A DNA stretch of 61,040 bases, from contig NZ_JAAABN010000016.1 in the NCBI RefSeq assembly GCF_011516765.1, positions 1 to 61,040 on the forward strand. The letters are read 5' to 3'. How positions within the stretch are numbered: the first letter of the stretch is position 1; each line of letters opens with the position of its first letter. This document shows positions 44,587-52,749 of the stretch, piece after piece. The notes beneath the pieces are model-generated. The model did not search any database, was not told the origin of the DNA, and saw nothing but the letters and a program-made list of their open reading frames with translations. This stretch comes from Acetobacter sicerae. Lineage in GTDB: Bacteria; Pseudomonadota; Alphaproteobacteria; Acetobacterales; Acetobacteraceae. The translations under genes were made by a program, and so were the position numbers.

Positions 44587-46917
44587 ATGATTGCTTTCCG
44601 TCGCCATGTGCTGGCACTTCTGACGCTTCTGTGCCTCTCGGCTGCCGCCCTGCCCGCCATGGCGCAGACCGTCGTTGCGACCGGATCCGGCGATTCAAGC
44701 GGGAGCACCAGCTATAATGTCACATGGGATCTGCTCGATCCCGGAGACGACTGGGCGGCCCAGGTCATCCGGAGCGTCTTCCCGGTGTTTGGTCAGACCA
44801 CGTCGGCACCGAGTATCGGAAACGAAGCGACAGTCATCGGCACGATGATCGGGTGGTTTTCGGGATTCGTCATGGCCTTCGCAATGGCCGTGGTCAGCTA
44901 TATTTATTTCATGAACATTCATCGCGGCGCGGAGACTTCGCAGCTTCTCGGAAACAATCAGACCAGTATGTCGATCGTGCGGATTGGTGTCGCGGCCGTG
45001 CTGATGTGGCCACTTCCGACCACCGGCTTCAACGCTGCCCAGGCTGTAGTTGTGCAGGGATCGCTCTGGGGCATTGGCATGGCAAAAGTCGTTTACGACA
45101 AAGCGAAGCAGGCGATCGGTCCGGACGGCAAGGTCATCGCACAGCCGCTTATTCCCGGCACGAAAGGGATCGTCACAGGTCTTGTGAAGAATGAATTCTG
45201 CCGCGCACTTCTGAATATCGCCTCCAACAACACCAGCCTTATCGTCGCACCCACCGGCCAGACTGTCCTGTCGGTCACGGGCGGTTCGACAGGGATTATC
45301 AACTATTCCTATGACATGGCTGCCGGCACCAGTGATGGTACACCAGTTTGTGGCTCCGTCAGTCTGCAGGCTCCCAATACTGGGGTCGTAAATCTTGCCG
45401 GATTTCAGGTCGATCAGGCGGGTATGCAAAGGCAGGTGCTTGATTCTGTACTGCTCGGAGACATCCGCGGTCAGGTGGAGCAGGTGGCGCAGAGTTACTG
45501 GGAGACAAAGAAAACATCCTCTCTCGCCCCGCTCATGGCCATCATAGTCAAAGCGACCAACGATTACACTTCGCGGCTGACGACGCAGGCGGCTCAGCTG
45601 CGATCAAAGCTCCAGGACACGGTCAACAATCAGACACTTGCGCTCCATCAGTGGGGTATTTCGACAAACGGCGATTCCGTTAATACGAGCAATCAGATGG
45701 ATAATCTCGGGTGGACCGGCGCAGGAGCCTATTATCTGGAATTCGCCCGTCTGAACGGTCAGACCCTTTCTCTGATGACCGCGACGCCGACGATCACCAC
45801 TCCGTCCTATTCGGGAATTGGTAGCTATCTCGCCTCTGACATCGCCCCTCTCGTCCAGTCAGCGGACACATTCATGGAAAACATCGACAGCATGGTCGCC
45901 ACGCAGGACGGGATGAGCGCACCAGGCGGCAACGCGGATCTCTATTCGGGAGCGATCCCGGGTGGTGACGGTGCCGGCGTCCTCAACCAGTTGTTTCGGG
46001 CGCTGCATCTGAACGATTACGCTCTGCAGATCGTCACGGGATTCATTGAGCCGTCCGGGACGGATGGGTACTGGACCGATCCGTTCGGCAATCTGATGTC
46101 GCTTGGTAACTGGATGATCACCACTTCCCTGATCACCATGGGAACAGCGTCGATCCTCTCCTCGACGGCCGGGACGATTGGCATCGGCGTCACCTCGCTT
46201 CTCAGCGGAAATCCAGGCGGGGCACTTGCCGCTGGTGCCGGACATGCGCTGATGCACTTTTTCGGCGCGCCGATTATCGGCGGCTGTCTGGCGATGCTCA
46301 TGCCGGGTCTGACTATCGCCTATGTCATCCCGATGATCCCTTTTGTCATGTGGATGTTTGCTGTCGCAGGCTGGTTAATCATGGTGTGTGAATCGGTGAT
46401 AGCGGCCCCTTTATGGATGCTTGCGCACATGACCATGAACGGCGAGGGTTTGCATGGGCATGCGAAACAGGGATACGCCCTGCTGTTCAACGTCATTTTC
46501 CGCCCGGTCCTGATGCTGTTCGGGCTATTCCTCGGTTATTTCATCTTCGACTCAGTGTCGTGGCTGATCCATATGTGTTTCGGGATCGCGGCCGGCCTGA
46601 TCCTGTCAAATGGCTGGATCGTCACAAACTTCCTCGGCATGATCGTGCTGGTCAGCCTGTTCGTGATGATTCACGTGACGCTGGCCTTCATTTCATTCCG
46701 GATGATCTCGATCCTGCCGCAACGGGTGCCGGCCATGATCGGCTTTGGCGACGTGGACCGGGTGGACATCGACCAGTTCAGCCGGGACGCCGCAGTCGTC
46801 GGCATGGCGGGCACCCTGATGTCCATCCAGCAGTCGCTGAACACCGAAGACGGTAAAAAAGCAATACCGCATGGCCCCAACAATGGGATAGATACGACAA
46901 TGAAGAAGATTGCGTGA
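44587..46917 (+). CDS. dotA: Polytopic transfer protein DotA/TraY
   Basis: A 776-residue inner-membrane protein. A signal sequence (about 1-26, ending LPAMAQ) is followed by about eight transmembrane segments: two near 80-140 and the rest in 490-720. The large periplasmic loop between lies at 160-480. The pattern and length agree with DotA/TraY, the polytopic protein of Dot/Icm and IncI systems, where TraY also has an exclusion-related role. GTCGCGAGA, similar to the regulon element, lies just upstream but at short spacing, and I do not count it. Confidence 0.88.
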   Translation: MIAFRRHVLALLTLLCLSAAALPAMAQTVVATGSGDSSGSTSYNVTWDLLDPGDDWAAQVIRSVFPVFGQTTSAPSIGNEATVIGTMIGWFSGFVMAFAMAVVSYIYFMNIHRGAETSQLLGNNQTSMSIVRIGVAAVLMWPLPTTGFNAAQAVVVQGSLWGIGMAKVVYDKAKQAIGPDGKVIAQPLIPGTKGIVTGLVKNEFCRALLNIASNNTSLIVAPTGQTVLSVTGGSTGIINYSYDMAAGTSDGTPVCGSVSLQAPNTGVVNLAGFQVDQAGMQRQVLDSVLLGDIRGQVEQVAQSYWETKKTSSLAPLMAIIVKATNDYTSRLTTQAAQLRSKLQDTVNNQTLALHQWGISTNGDSVNTSNQMDNLGWTGAGAYYLEFARLNGQTLSLMTATPTITTPSYSGIGSYLASDIAPLVQSADTFMENIDSMVATQDGMSAPGGNADLYSGAIPGGDGAGVLNQLFRALHLNDYALQIVTGFIEPSGTDGYWTDPFGNLMSLGNWMITTSLITMGTASILSSTAGTIGIGVTSLLSGNPGGALAAGAGHALMHFFGAPIIGGCLAMLMPGLTIAYVIPMIPFVMWMFAVAGWLIMVCESVIAAPLWMLAHMTMNGEGLHGHAKQGYALLFNVIFRPVLMLFGLFLGYFIFDSVSWLIHMCFGIAAGLILSNGWIVTNFLGMIVLVSLFVMIHVTLAFISFRMISILPQRVPAMIGFGDVDRVDIDQFSRDAAVVGMAGTLMSIQQSLNTEDGKKAIPHGPNNGIDTTMKKIA

Positions 46918-46941
46918 TCCAGGACACGGGGAGAGCCTGAG

Positions 46942-47439
46942 ATGTTCGGTGGGAATGGAATGAATGGCGCGACCGGGTTCATCCTGGGACGGATGTCGCG
47001 CGACTACAGTGACAGCCTCGAGCGTGCGATCCAGAGAACTCTTTATGGATCGCTCCCCTCACTTGCCGATCAGGTACAGGAACAGGCAGGTCTGATTGCG
47101 CGACTGAGAACGCTGCTCAGCCGCGCCAATACCCGCACCGAAGAGCTCGACAGAAAAGTAGGCGAATGGGAGGAATACGCCGACTTTCAAAAAACAAAGA
47201 TCAGTGCACTGGAAACACGGGCCAGTCGGGCGGAAGCGCGCGAGGCGCAGCTCAGGACTGACCGTCAGGCGGCCGGTGAACGCGAAAGTCGCCTGGCCCA
47301 TGCTCTCGCAGCGGCGCAGGACGATTATCGGCGCTTAACCGACGAGCATAAAACACTGGCGACTAAAGCCGAGACTATGGAGAGACGAATTCGCGGCTAT
47401 CTTTCCATGGAAGCCAGATTGAGAAAATTGGAAGAGTAG
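46942..47439 (+). CDS. Small coiled-coil protein of the transfer block
   Basis: A 165-residue protein, almost wholly coiled coil from residue 40 onward (LRTLLSRANTRTEELDRKVG and onward). It follows dotA by 24 bp. No signal peptide or membrane segment is visible. Function unknown; the length and composition would suit a structural or tethering protein. A regulon element overlaps its stop codon (47437-47448) and serves the next gene. Confidence 0.6.
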   Translation: MFGGNGMNGATGFILGRMSRDYSDSLERAIQRTLYGSLPSLADQVQEQAGLIARLRTLLSRANTRTEELDRKVGEWEEYADFQKTKISALETRASRAEAREAQLRTDRQAAGERESRLAHALAAAQDDYRRLTDEHKTLATKAETMERRIRGYLSMEARLRKLEE

Positions 47440-47448
47440 TCGCAAGTT
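47438..47448 (+). promoter_or_regulatory. Backbone regulon element, copy 8 (lipoprotein)
   Basis: AGTCGCAAGTT, 39 bp before the GTG at 47488. Confidence 0.5.
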
Positions 47449-47461
47449 CTTCCCGCATCAT

Positions 47462-47483
47462 GGTCTCCTGTAAAAAGGAGACC
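47462..47483 (+). promoter_or_regulatory. Hairpin that buries the ribosome-binding site of the lipoprotein gene
   Basis: GGTCTCCT and AGGAGACC form a perfect 8-bp stem with a six-base loop (GTAAAA). The right arm contains the GGAG that should serve the GTG start four bases further on. Folding would block translation. It could also act as a weak terminator for the upstream gene, since only TTT follows. Confidence 0.6.
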
Positions 47484-47487
47484 TTTC

Positions 47488-47796
47488 GTGAAACATTCCT
47501 TCTTTCTTCCGCTTGCCCTCTCTCTCGGACTTTCAGCGTGCAGCTCTGGAAATGTATCGTCGGCGGCGCACGTCCACGGTCCGCAGGCGCCTCCCACAAA
47601 ACAAGCACGTTATGATCCTAATGCGGCCTATGGGTCGGCGCGGGCCGTGTGGACACCCCCGACCTACAATCGCGCTGGCACAATCGTGCGCCCAGACGAT
47701 CCCCGGACCACCCAGGGTCGTGAGGACTACGAGCATGCGTCCTGGGCAACGGGTGCCGAGGGAGGAGACGCCAGCGCACCGCCGGGTACATTCTGA
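47488..47796 (+). CDS. Small lipoprotein
   Basis: A 102-residue lipoprotein: signal peptide with lipobox LSAC (C18), then a proline-rich, unstructured mature part. Small lipoproteins of this type occur in transfer regions as outer-membrane accessory, exclusion or pilot proteins. GTG start at 47488 is supported by the GGAG and by the immediate signal peptide. Its ribosome site is inside a hairpin, so translation is probably regulated. The gene ends before a bidirectional terminator. Confidence 0.7.
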   Translation: MKHSFFLPLALSLGLSACSSGNVSSAAHVHGPQAPPTKQARYDPNAAYGSARAVWTPPTYNRAGTIVRPDDPRTTQGREDYEHASWATGAEGGDASAPPGTF

Positions 47797-47814
47797 GATC
47801 TTGTTGACTATGGG

Positions 47815-47837
47815 GCCGCCAGCAACGAGCTGGCGGC
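47815..47837. terminator. Hairpin between convergent genes
   Basis: GCCGCCAGC and GCTGGCGGC with a five-base loop, followed by GTTT on the plus strand. It separates the lipoprotein gene from the convergent membrane-protein gene. Confidence 0.65.
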
Positions 47838-47844
47838 GTTTGGT

Positions 47845-48381
47845 CTAGGGCTTGCGGGGAAAGAGATTGTCTGCCGTCGCCAGAAACTGAGTTGCGGAAC
47901 CAAGGTGGCGTTCCCGGATCTGCCAGTTGAGCCACGCGTTCTGAAACGCCACCAGTGCCAGGAAAAACCAGAAAGGGGCGAATTCGAGCGCAGCCAGAAG
48001 CTGCGTTCCTCCCCAGCGAGACAATGACATCTCCACGATCCAGGCAACAATCAGAGCGAGATCGAGTGCCCCGGCACAGACGGATCGCGCATATGTCTGG
48101 CGCTGGCGCTGGTCGAGGAAGATAGTCACCGCCCGCGCTTCCACTCCATATGTGGCGGCGGTCGCTTCGACGTCGATCCGGCCTCCATCGGTGATATGGA
48201 AATCGGGAACCGAGGTTCCTCTTCCTGGGAGTGCCTTCCACAGGATTTCGATCAGTGAGGCGTTCTTCTTCAGATCGCGCCAGGCGATCAGGTTGCGTGG
48301 ATCACCAATCACAAGTCGGGCAAGCTGCCGTGTTCTTCTGAAAAAGCGCGGCTTGCGGTCTGGTCCGGCTCCGGCACTCAT
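47845..48381 (-). CDS. Membrane protein of the transfer block (possibly TraX-like)
   Basis: A 178-residue protein with a basic cytoplasmic N-terminal half and two hydrophobic segments (about 105-121 and 130-149, FAPFWFFLALVAFQN). I cannot assign it firmly; by gene context it could be the IncI TraX equivalent. Its ATG overlaps the stop of the DsbC-like gene by four bases, so the two are coupled and convergent to the rest of the block. Confidence 0.5.
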   Translation of the reverse strand: MSAGAGPDRKPRFFRRTRQLARLVIGDPRNLIAWRDLKKNASLIEILWKALPGRGTSVPDFHITDGGRIDVEATAATYGVEARAVTIFLDQRQRQTYARSVCAGALDLALIVAWIVEMSLSRWGGTQLLAALEFAPFWFFLALVAFQNAWLNWQIRERHLGSATQFLATADNLFPRKP

Positions 48382-49385
48382 TGTGACACCGAACTGATGA
48401 ACGCCTCGACATCACGTGGAACGCCGTCCAGTCGCCCGGTCTCGCCATTTCTGCGTGTCCAGATGAAAGTCGGGGTTCCGGCGAGCGCCAGCTGACGGGC
48501 AATCTCGCTGTTGTGGGCAAGTTTCTGTGGGCTGTCGGGAGACGGATTATCGGCCTTCTCTCCAAGCCGGCCGCTTATCCATGCTTCCGCCATTTCGCCC
48601 TCGGGAAATGACAGCATTGACTTCGCATTGATCGTGCTCGCGCCGTGATCTTCGTAATCGAGAAGAGATAGCGGAACCACTTTCAGGCGGATCCTGCCGG
48701 CACCGATTGCAGGCTGTAACGCCCGCATCGCCCTGATGGAGTAGATGCACTGAGGATCTATAAACATGACGGCCTCAGGAGCTGACGGCACTCCCAGCGA
48801 GCCCCCTGAGAGGTCTGCCAGGCCAGACCGCGTGTTCGCATGGGAGGAGCTTGCAGACACCGTCACCGCCGGCACCGCACCGGGTATATCCCTGATCTGG
48901 GCTTTCGTGAGATCTTTGCCAGTTGCGTCCCACATACGGGCTGCGACCGCTGCCTGACCATCCGGAGTGGCATAAACGATCTGAAAGCGATTTCCGGCCT
49001 GGACGAACATGCCTCTGATCCCGTGTGAGGGAACCAGATCACGCGCACGGCCGCCAGCATAATGACGCAGCGTGTCGTAAGGCACGGGTATTAACGTGCC
49101 GCTCAGGATGACCTTGTGATCTGTGGGGGCGAAGAAGACGAGGATCTCGCCTTCTCCTATGTGAGCGATACCGGTTTCAAACCCGTGCAGGTTTGGCTGC
49201 ATCTCGACGGTTGCGCCTCGCGCCCCCAGATGAGCGATCGCATCAGTGTCGCCGTGACCGTGCTGCGATGGCCCCGGAAGCCTGGGCTCCGATGGAGATT
49301 CCAGCGAAAGCGGTTGCGCACATTGCTGGGCGAAAGCCGATGAACACGCCAGAAGGGCAAACGGAAAAAGGTAAACAGGTCGCAT
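48378..49385 (-). CDS. DsbC/TrbB-like periplasmic thioredoxin-fold protein with CxxS active site
   Basis: A 335-residue exported protein: signal peptide (residues 1-19, ending SSAFAQ), an N-terminal region resembling the DsbC/DsbG dimerisation domain (MQPNLHGFETGIAHIGEGEI), a linker, and a C-terminal thioredoxin fold beginning VMFIDPQCIYSIRAM. The usual CxxC is replaced by C-I-Y-S, so only the first cysteine remains. Such enzymes can isomerise or form mixed disulfides but cannot easily reduce. The cis-Pro loop LAGTPTFIW is intact. IncI plasmids carry a related trbB. Likely client: the cysteine-rich exported protein at 41361-41957. A regulon element lies 38 bp upstream. Confidence 0.75.
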   Translation of the reverse strand: MRPVYLFPFALLACSSAFAQQCAQPLSLESPSEPRLPGPSQHGHGDTDAIAHLGARGATVEMQPNLHGFETGIAHIGEGEILVFFAPTDHKVILSGTLIPVPYDTLRHYAGGRARDLVPSHGIRGMFVQAGNRFQIVYATPDGQAAVAARMWDATGKDLTKAQIRDIPGAVPAVTVSASSSHANTRSGLADLSGGSLGVPSAPEAVMFIDPQCIYSIRAMRALQPAIGAGRIRLKVVPLSLLDYEDHGASTINAKSMLSFPEGEMAEAWISGRLGEKADNPSPDSPQKLAHNSEIARQLALAGTPTFIWTRRNGETGRLDGVPRDVEAFISSVSQ

Positions 49386-49423
49386 ATCGGGCTCCGGACA
49401 ATATGAATGTCCTTTACGTTTCG

Positions 49424-49434
49424 ATCATGCGACT
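49424..49434 (-). promoter_or_regulatory. Backbone regulon element, copy 9 (DsbC-like gene)
   Basis: AGTCGCATGAT on the minus strand, 38 bp before the ATG at 49385, lying between this gene and the next one upstream. Confidence 0.6.
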
Positions 49435-49447
49435 TCACCGCGAAAAT

Positions 49448-49840
49448 TTAGGCTTGCCGAACACAGAATAATGGCTCTTCCCACGCGCCTCCTGGAGGGG
49501 AGTTTGACTCTGCAGTTCGCGGAACATTCTCATATTCCCCTTCAAGCTCATCCGTCAGCATTTGGCTTACAAGCTCATTGAGGAGAGTGAGACGCAGTCG
49601 CAACGGGTGGGAATTCGGGTAATCTTTGAGGAGCTGCTGTCCGTGTTCGCGGCACAGAAGAGCTGCCCTTTGCAGTGCGTCGATTGAGTCGTGACCCGAG
49701 AGACGAAGCGATCGAGATGACGTCAGGTGTTCTACCTGCGCCGCAAGCGAAAAAACGGCATCAGCTAAAGGTGCACATAGTTTCTGTGACGAATCATCCT
49801 TAATGAGCGCGAAGCGTAACCTGAGTTCGTCGAGTATCAT
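49448..49840 (-). CDS. Hypothetical small helical protein
   Basis: A 130-residue protein of predicted helices (LADAVFSLAAQVEHLTSSRS and LRLRLTLLNELVSQMLTDEL), no signal peptide, no known motif. It lies alone upstream of the DsbC-like gene on the same strand, next to the replication region. ATG 49840 is the best start; the upstream in-frame codons belong to the intergenic region. It may be a plasmid maintenance or regulatory protein. Confidence 0.5.
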   Translation of the reverse strand: MILDELRLRFALIKDDSSQKLCAPLADAVFSLAAQVEHLTSSRSLRLSGHDSIDALQRAALLCREHGQQLLKDYPNSHPLRLRLTLLNELVSQMLTDELEGEYENVPRTAESNSPPGGAWEEPLFCVRQA

Positions 49841-50129
49841 GTGGTCCCCGCGAAGCTTGAGCCTTAACGAATAACGAAAACAGGCGCACAAACAACGGTC
49901 ACGCGTGATACAGAACTGCTAGATGCGCCCTACTATACTGTTGCAGACTTATGACAATTACGCAGAGAGCGTATGTCGAAACTGAGTGTCAAAACAAAGA
50001 ATCACAATCGCATCGTCAAATCTACATAAATCTTAACGGATCGTAAAAAATGTGTGCGGATAATTTCGGAGTGTTGCGCGCGCGAGTCATGTAGCCCTTT
50101 GGAGCCAATTCTCGCTCCACGAAGTTGTT

Positions 50130-50140
50130 AGTCGCATGAT
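50130..50140 (+). promoter_or_regulatory. Backbone regulon element, copy 10 (repC leader)
   Basis: AGTCGCATGAT, pointing toward repC but about 356 bp before its start. If it drives repC, the transcript has a long structured leader. Confidence 0.5.
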
Positions 50141-50302
50141 TCCCCCACACTCCGAAGATGCCCCATGGAAACAATGGGCAACGCCTGAATCGTCTCGGCC
50201 TGACTTGATAATTTTACACTGTCGGCCGAAAGTTACAGATGGCCGAATCTCAGGCCGATTTGGAGGATTCGAGATGACGTAACGAATAGCTTACCCCAAA
50301 CG

Positions 50303-50332
50303 CCTAAAGCCCCGCTTTCGCGAGGCTTTAGG
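50303..50332. ncRNA. Candidate antisense RNA / leader hairpin 1
   Basis: CCTAAAGCC pairs with GGCTTTAGG, with an inner CGC-TTTC-GCG. In repABC-type plasmids a small antisense RNA with such a stem-loop controls repC. Direction and promoter are unresolved. Confidence 0.4.
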
Positions 50333-50353
50333 ACGTAAAGCTCGAAGCCGAGC

Positions 50354-50396
50354 CTGTTGGAAGGTCATGATCGTGGTTGACACGACCTTCCGACAG
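50354..50396. ncRNA. Candidate antisense RNA / leader hairpin 2
   Basis: CTGTTGGAAGGTCATG pairs with CACGACCTTCCGACAG (14 of 16 pairs Watson-Crick) around an 11-base loop. Placed 100 bp before the repC start, this is the right place for a leader switch or antisense target. Confidence 0.5.
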
Positions 50397-50496
50397 AATC
50401 GCAAAAAAGGCAAGCTTTTCTTGCAATGGGTTTTTGCGTCCTGACGCCAGGCAGGAAAGCGGCAATTCTCACGTTTGTCGCGAACAGAAAAAAACA

Positions 50497-51738
50497 ATGA
50501 TTACAGAGACGTATCAGCCTCCTGGTGGGCTGCGGCGGATTACGCCTGCGATGCTAGCTGCTCAAGTGCAGGCACAAGCGATGCCGATGAGCGGGGTTGC
50601 TCGCCCGGAAATTTTACGAGTACTCCGCTTGGCGAGGTCAGCGGTCGGACTGACATGCCAACAGGTGGAACTGCTCGCTTATCTTTCGAGCTGGACCGAC
50701 CTCGAAGACTGGATTGATGAGGATGGGGAGCCGCTGTGCACAGCTCGTAATCTCGACATTCAGGAAAGATTCGATCTCGGACGCACCCGTGTGAAGGAGC
50801 TTTTGCGGGGGCTCGCGGAAGCTGGATGGATAATCCATAGGGACAGTCCGAACGGCCAGCGTTACGTCAGGCGATCACGGGGTAGTAGAAAGGCGCTATA
50901 TGGTTATGGAATCGATCTCTCGCCGCTCTCACGGCGCTATCCCGAATTGGCCCATGCGGCGGCCGCTCAGGAAGAACGTAGGAGGGAAGGACGTCGTCTT
51001 CACAGGGAGGTAATGGCTCTAGCACGTCGTATCTACGCTTTGTCTGAAACGTGTCTTGAAGTCGGGCTGCCGATGACCGATGCGAAGCGCTTTGCTCTTG
51101 AAGCAAATCGTCTCACACAGTTGCGCGGGGAGGATCGCAACCCGAAGATTTTGGAGCCGATCCTTGCTCGATTAACGGCGATGGAACAGGAGCTTGAATT
51201 TGCAATCCAAGCCGCCAATCCTGTGGAAAGTGACCCCATGGGGTCGGCCGAGCGCCCCCACTATACTACTACAAAACCAGATCATATAGCTCACGCTACA
51301 GTAGGCGGAACCGGCTACGCCGGTAAGGCTCATGAAGCTGGGCGTAGTCGATCTTGCGAACCACGACGGGCAACTGAATCTGCGCTCAAGGGCTTTCGAG
51401 TCACCCCCACATTCCTTCTGCAGTTAGTTCCCGCACTCCGGGACATTTGTCAGACAGATCGTCCCAACGAACGTGAAATACTCGATGCTGTAGCTCTTCT
51501 GTGCAACTCGCTCGGTGTCTCAACTCACGCTTGGAAGCAGGCGATCTCGGTTCTGGGACCGTACGAGGCCGCTGTGGCGGTGTGTGTTATCGCCGCACGA
51601 CATGCAAAGGGCCTGGTAAAATCGGCAGGAGGCCTGCTGCGAGCCATGATTACCCGCCATTCTAAGGGTGAGCTTGCTCTCGATCGTTCGCTCTACGGAT
51701 TAGCCGATCAGATCAAAGCATCTGCCTCTGTTCATTAG
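50497..51738 (+). CDS. repC: Plasmid replication initiator RepC
   Basis: A 413-residue RepC. The N-terminal winged-helix part reads RLARSAVGLTCQQVELLAYL, then CTARNLDIQERFDLGRTRVK and LLRGLAEAGWIIHRDSPNGQ, followed by RYVRRS and FGFDLSPL-like YGIDLSPLSRRYPEL, all typical of RepC. The C-terminal domain (LKGFRVTPTFLLQLVPALRD) is also intact. RepC binds within its own gene to start replication, so the origin may lie inside the coding sequence. No repA/repB partition genes stand upstream as in repABC. ATG 50497 is preferred to in-frame codons that would run into hairpin 2. Confidence 0.9.
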   Translation: MITETYQPPGGLRRITPAMLAAQVQAQAMPMSGVARPEILRVLRLARSAVGLTCQQVELLAYLSSWTDLEDWIDEDGEPLCTARNLDIQERFDLGRTRVKELLRGLAEAGWIIHRDSPNGQRYVRRSRGSRKALYGYGIDLSPLSRRYPELAHAAAAQEERRREGRRLHREVMALARRIYALSETCLEVGLPMTDAKRFALEANRLTQLRGEDRNPKILEPILARLTAMEQELEFAIQAANPVESDPMGSAERPHYTTTKPDHIAHATVGGTGYAGKAHEAGRSRSCEPRRATESALKGFRVTPTFLLQLVPALRDICQTDRPNEREILDAVALLCNSLGVSTHAWKQAISVLGPYEAAVAVCVIAARHAKGLVKSAGGLLRAMITRHSKGELALDRSLYGLADQIKASASVH

Positions 51739-51748
51739 TGCTGTACGA

Positions 51749-51759
51749 GGTCGCATGTT
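51749..51759 (+). promoter_or_regulatory. Backbone regulon element, copy 11 (gapR-like gene)
   Basis: GGTCGCATGTT, 41 bp before the ATG at 51801, just after the repC stop. Confidence 0.55.
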
Positions 51760-51800
51760 GCTTCAGCAACATCTGGCTGGACAGCCAGAGGACGGCAAAA

Positions 51801-52073
51801 ATGTTGCATGACGATCAGGACGCCCGGGAGGACCACGCGGTTGGAGGAATCGCAGCCGACCGGCTGCGCTCAATCATTGAGCGCGTCGAAAGATTGGAGG
51901 AAGAAAGGAAAGCTCTTTCCGGAGACATCAAGGATATTTTCTCTGAGGCGAAGTCGGCTGGCTTCGATGTTAAAGTAATTCGTCAGATTATCCGCATTCG
52001 AAAACAAGAACCCGCTGAGGTGGAGGAACTGGAAACTCTTTTACAAATTTATAAGCGCGCACTGGGGATGTAA
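51801..52073 (+). CDS. GapR-like DNA-binding protein (DUF2312)
   Basis: A 90-residue protein whose core IAADRLRSIIERVERLEEER, followed by GDIKDIFSEAKSAGFDVKVI and RQIIRIRKQ, is the GapR/DUF2312 family. GapR of Caulobacter clamps overtwisted AT-rich DNA and aids replication. A copy next to repC may help replicon unwinding or act as a nucleoid protein on the plasmid. ATG 51801 gives the family's usual N-terminus. It has its own regulon element and is followed two bases later by the NERD gene. Confidence 0.88.
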   Translation: MLHDDQDAREDHAVGGIAADRLRSIIERVERLEEERKALSGDIKDIFSEAKSAGFDVKVIRQIIRIRKQEPAEVEELETLLQIYKRALGM

Positions 52074-52075
52074 CT

Positions 52076-52741
52076 ATGGACAACATTCTTCAAATATCCG
52101 GTGCTGCACTGACTTTGATCGGCGTTACTGTCCTAAGGGTCTGCGTCAATCCAAAACACAAATCCTCGGCAACGAGACGGCGACGGCGTAACGGAAATAC
52201 CGATTATGCGGGCTTACGGGGAGAAATGAACATTATCCGAAGCATCAATGAGTTAGGTACATCCTGCCTTCATGATGTGATCTTGGAAGACGATCGTGGG
52301 CTCACACAGATTGACCATCTTGTTCGTATGCCCTGGGGCATCGCGGTTGTTGAAACAAAAAACTTTCGTGGGGTCATTGTCGGAAAGCCACATGACCAAC
52401 ATTGGACACAAGTAATTACATCCGGTTCAAGAAAAACAACGAAAAGTTTTTACAATCCAATTAAACAAAACAGGCGGCATGAGTCTGCTGTGCGGCAGAT
52501 TGTAGCTGATGAAGCGGTAGTTATTGGAGGTTTTGTAGTCTTTACCGGAGATGTGTTGATAGGAGACGCTCTTAGAGGGAGCGTTTGTATCGACAATACG
52601 ATCATCCAATCCGTCTCAAATTACTCCGCACCGATGTTCAATTCAGGTTCTCTTGATTCCGCTTGGAAGCGATTGGTAGAAAACAGCGCGCAAAACGCGG
52701 GACGGCGCGATGAGCATCTCGCTTTCGTGGTAAAAAAGTAG
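52076..52741 (+). CDS. NERD domain protein (nuclease-related)
   Basis: A 221-residue protein: a short hydrophobic N-terminal anchor (ILQISGAALTLIGVTVLRVC), then a NERD domain with GLRGEMNIIRSINELG, D/QID (LTQIDHLVRMPWGIAVVETK), and NFRGVIVG. The D..(V)ETK arrangement fits the restriction-like nuclease core. NERD proteins occur on plasmids and are thought to process DNA. It starts two bases after the gapR-like stop, so the two genes form an operon with repC upstream. Confidence 0.8.
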   Translation: MDNILQISGAALTLIGVTVLRVCVNPKHKSSATRRRRRNGNTDYAGLRGEMNIIRSINELGTSCLHDVILEDDRGLTQIDHLVRMPWGIAVVETKNFRGVIVGKPHDQHWTQVITSGSRKTTKSFYNPIKQNRRHESAVRQIVADEAVVIGGFVVFTGDVLIGDALRGSVCIDNTIIQSVSNYSAPMFNSGSLDSAWKRLVENSAQNAGRRDEHLAFVVKK

Positions 52742-52749
52742 GATTGCAT

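Larger units (their letters stand above)
49841..50496. other. Replication control region and repC leader
   Basis: A 656-bp non-coding region upstream of repC. It holds a regulon element (50130-50140), a CGGCCGA-rich stretch (50222-50262), two large hairpins, and only minute open frames (for example 50158-50208). A GGAGG at 50262-50266 precedes ATG ACG TAA (50274-50282), a two-codon frame. This is the likely origin-proximal regulatory region or target for an antisense RNA. Confidence 0.5.
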
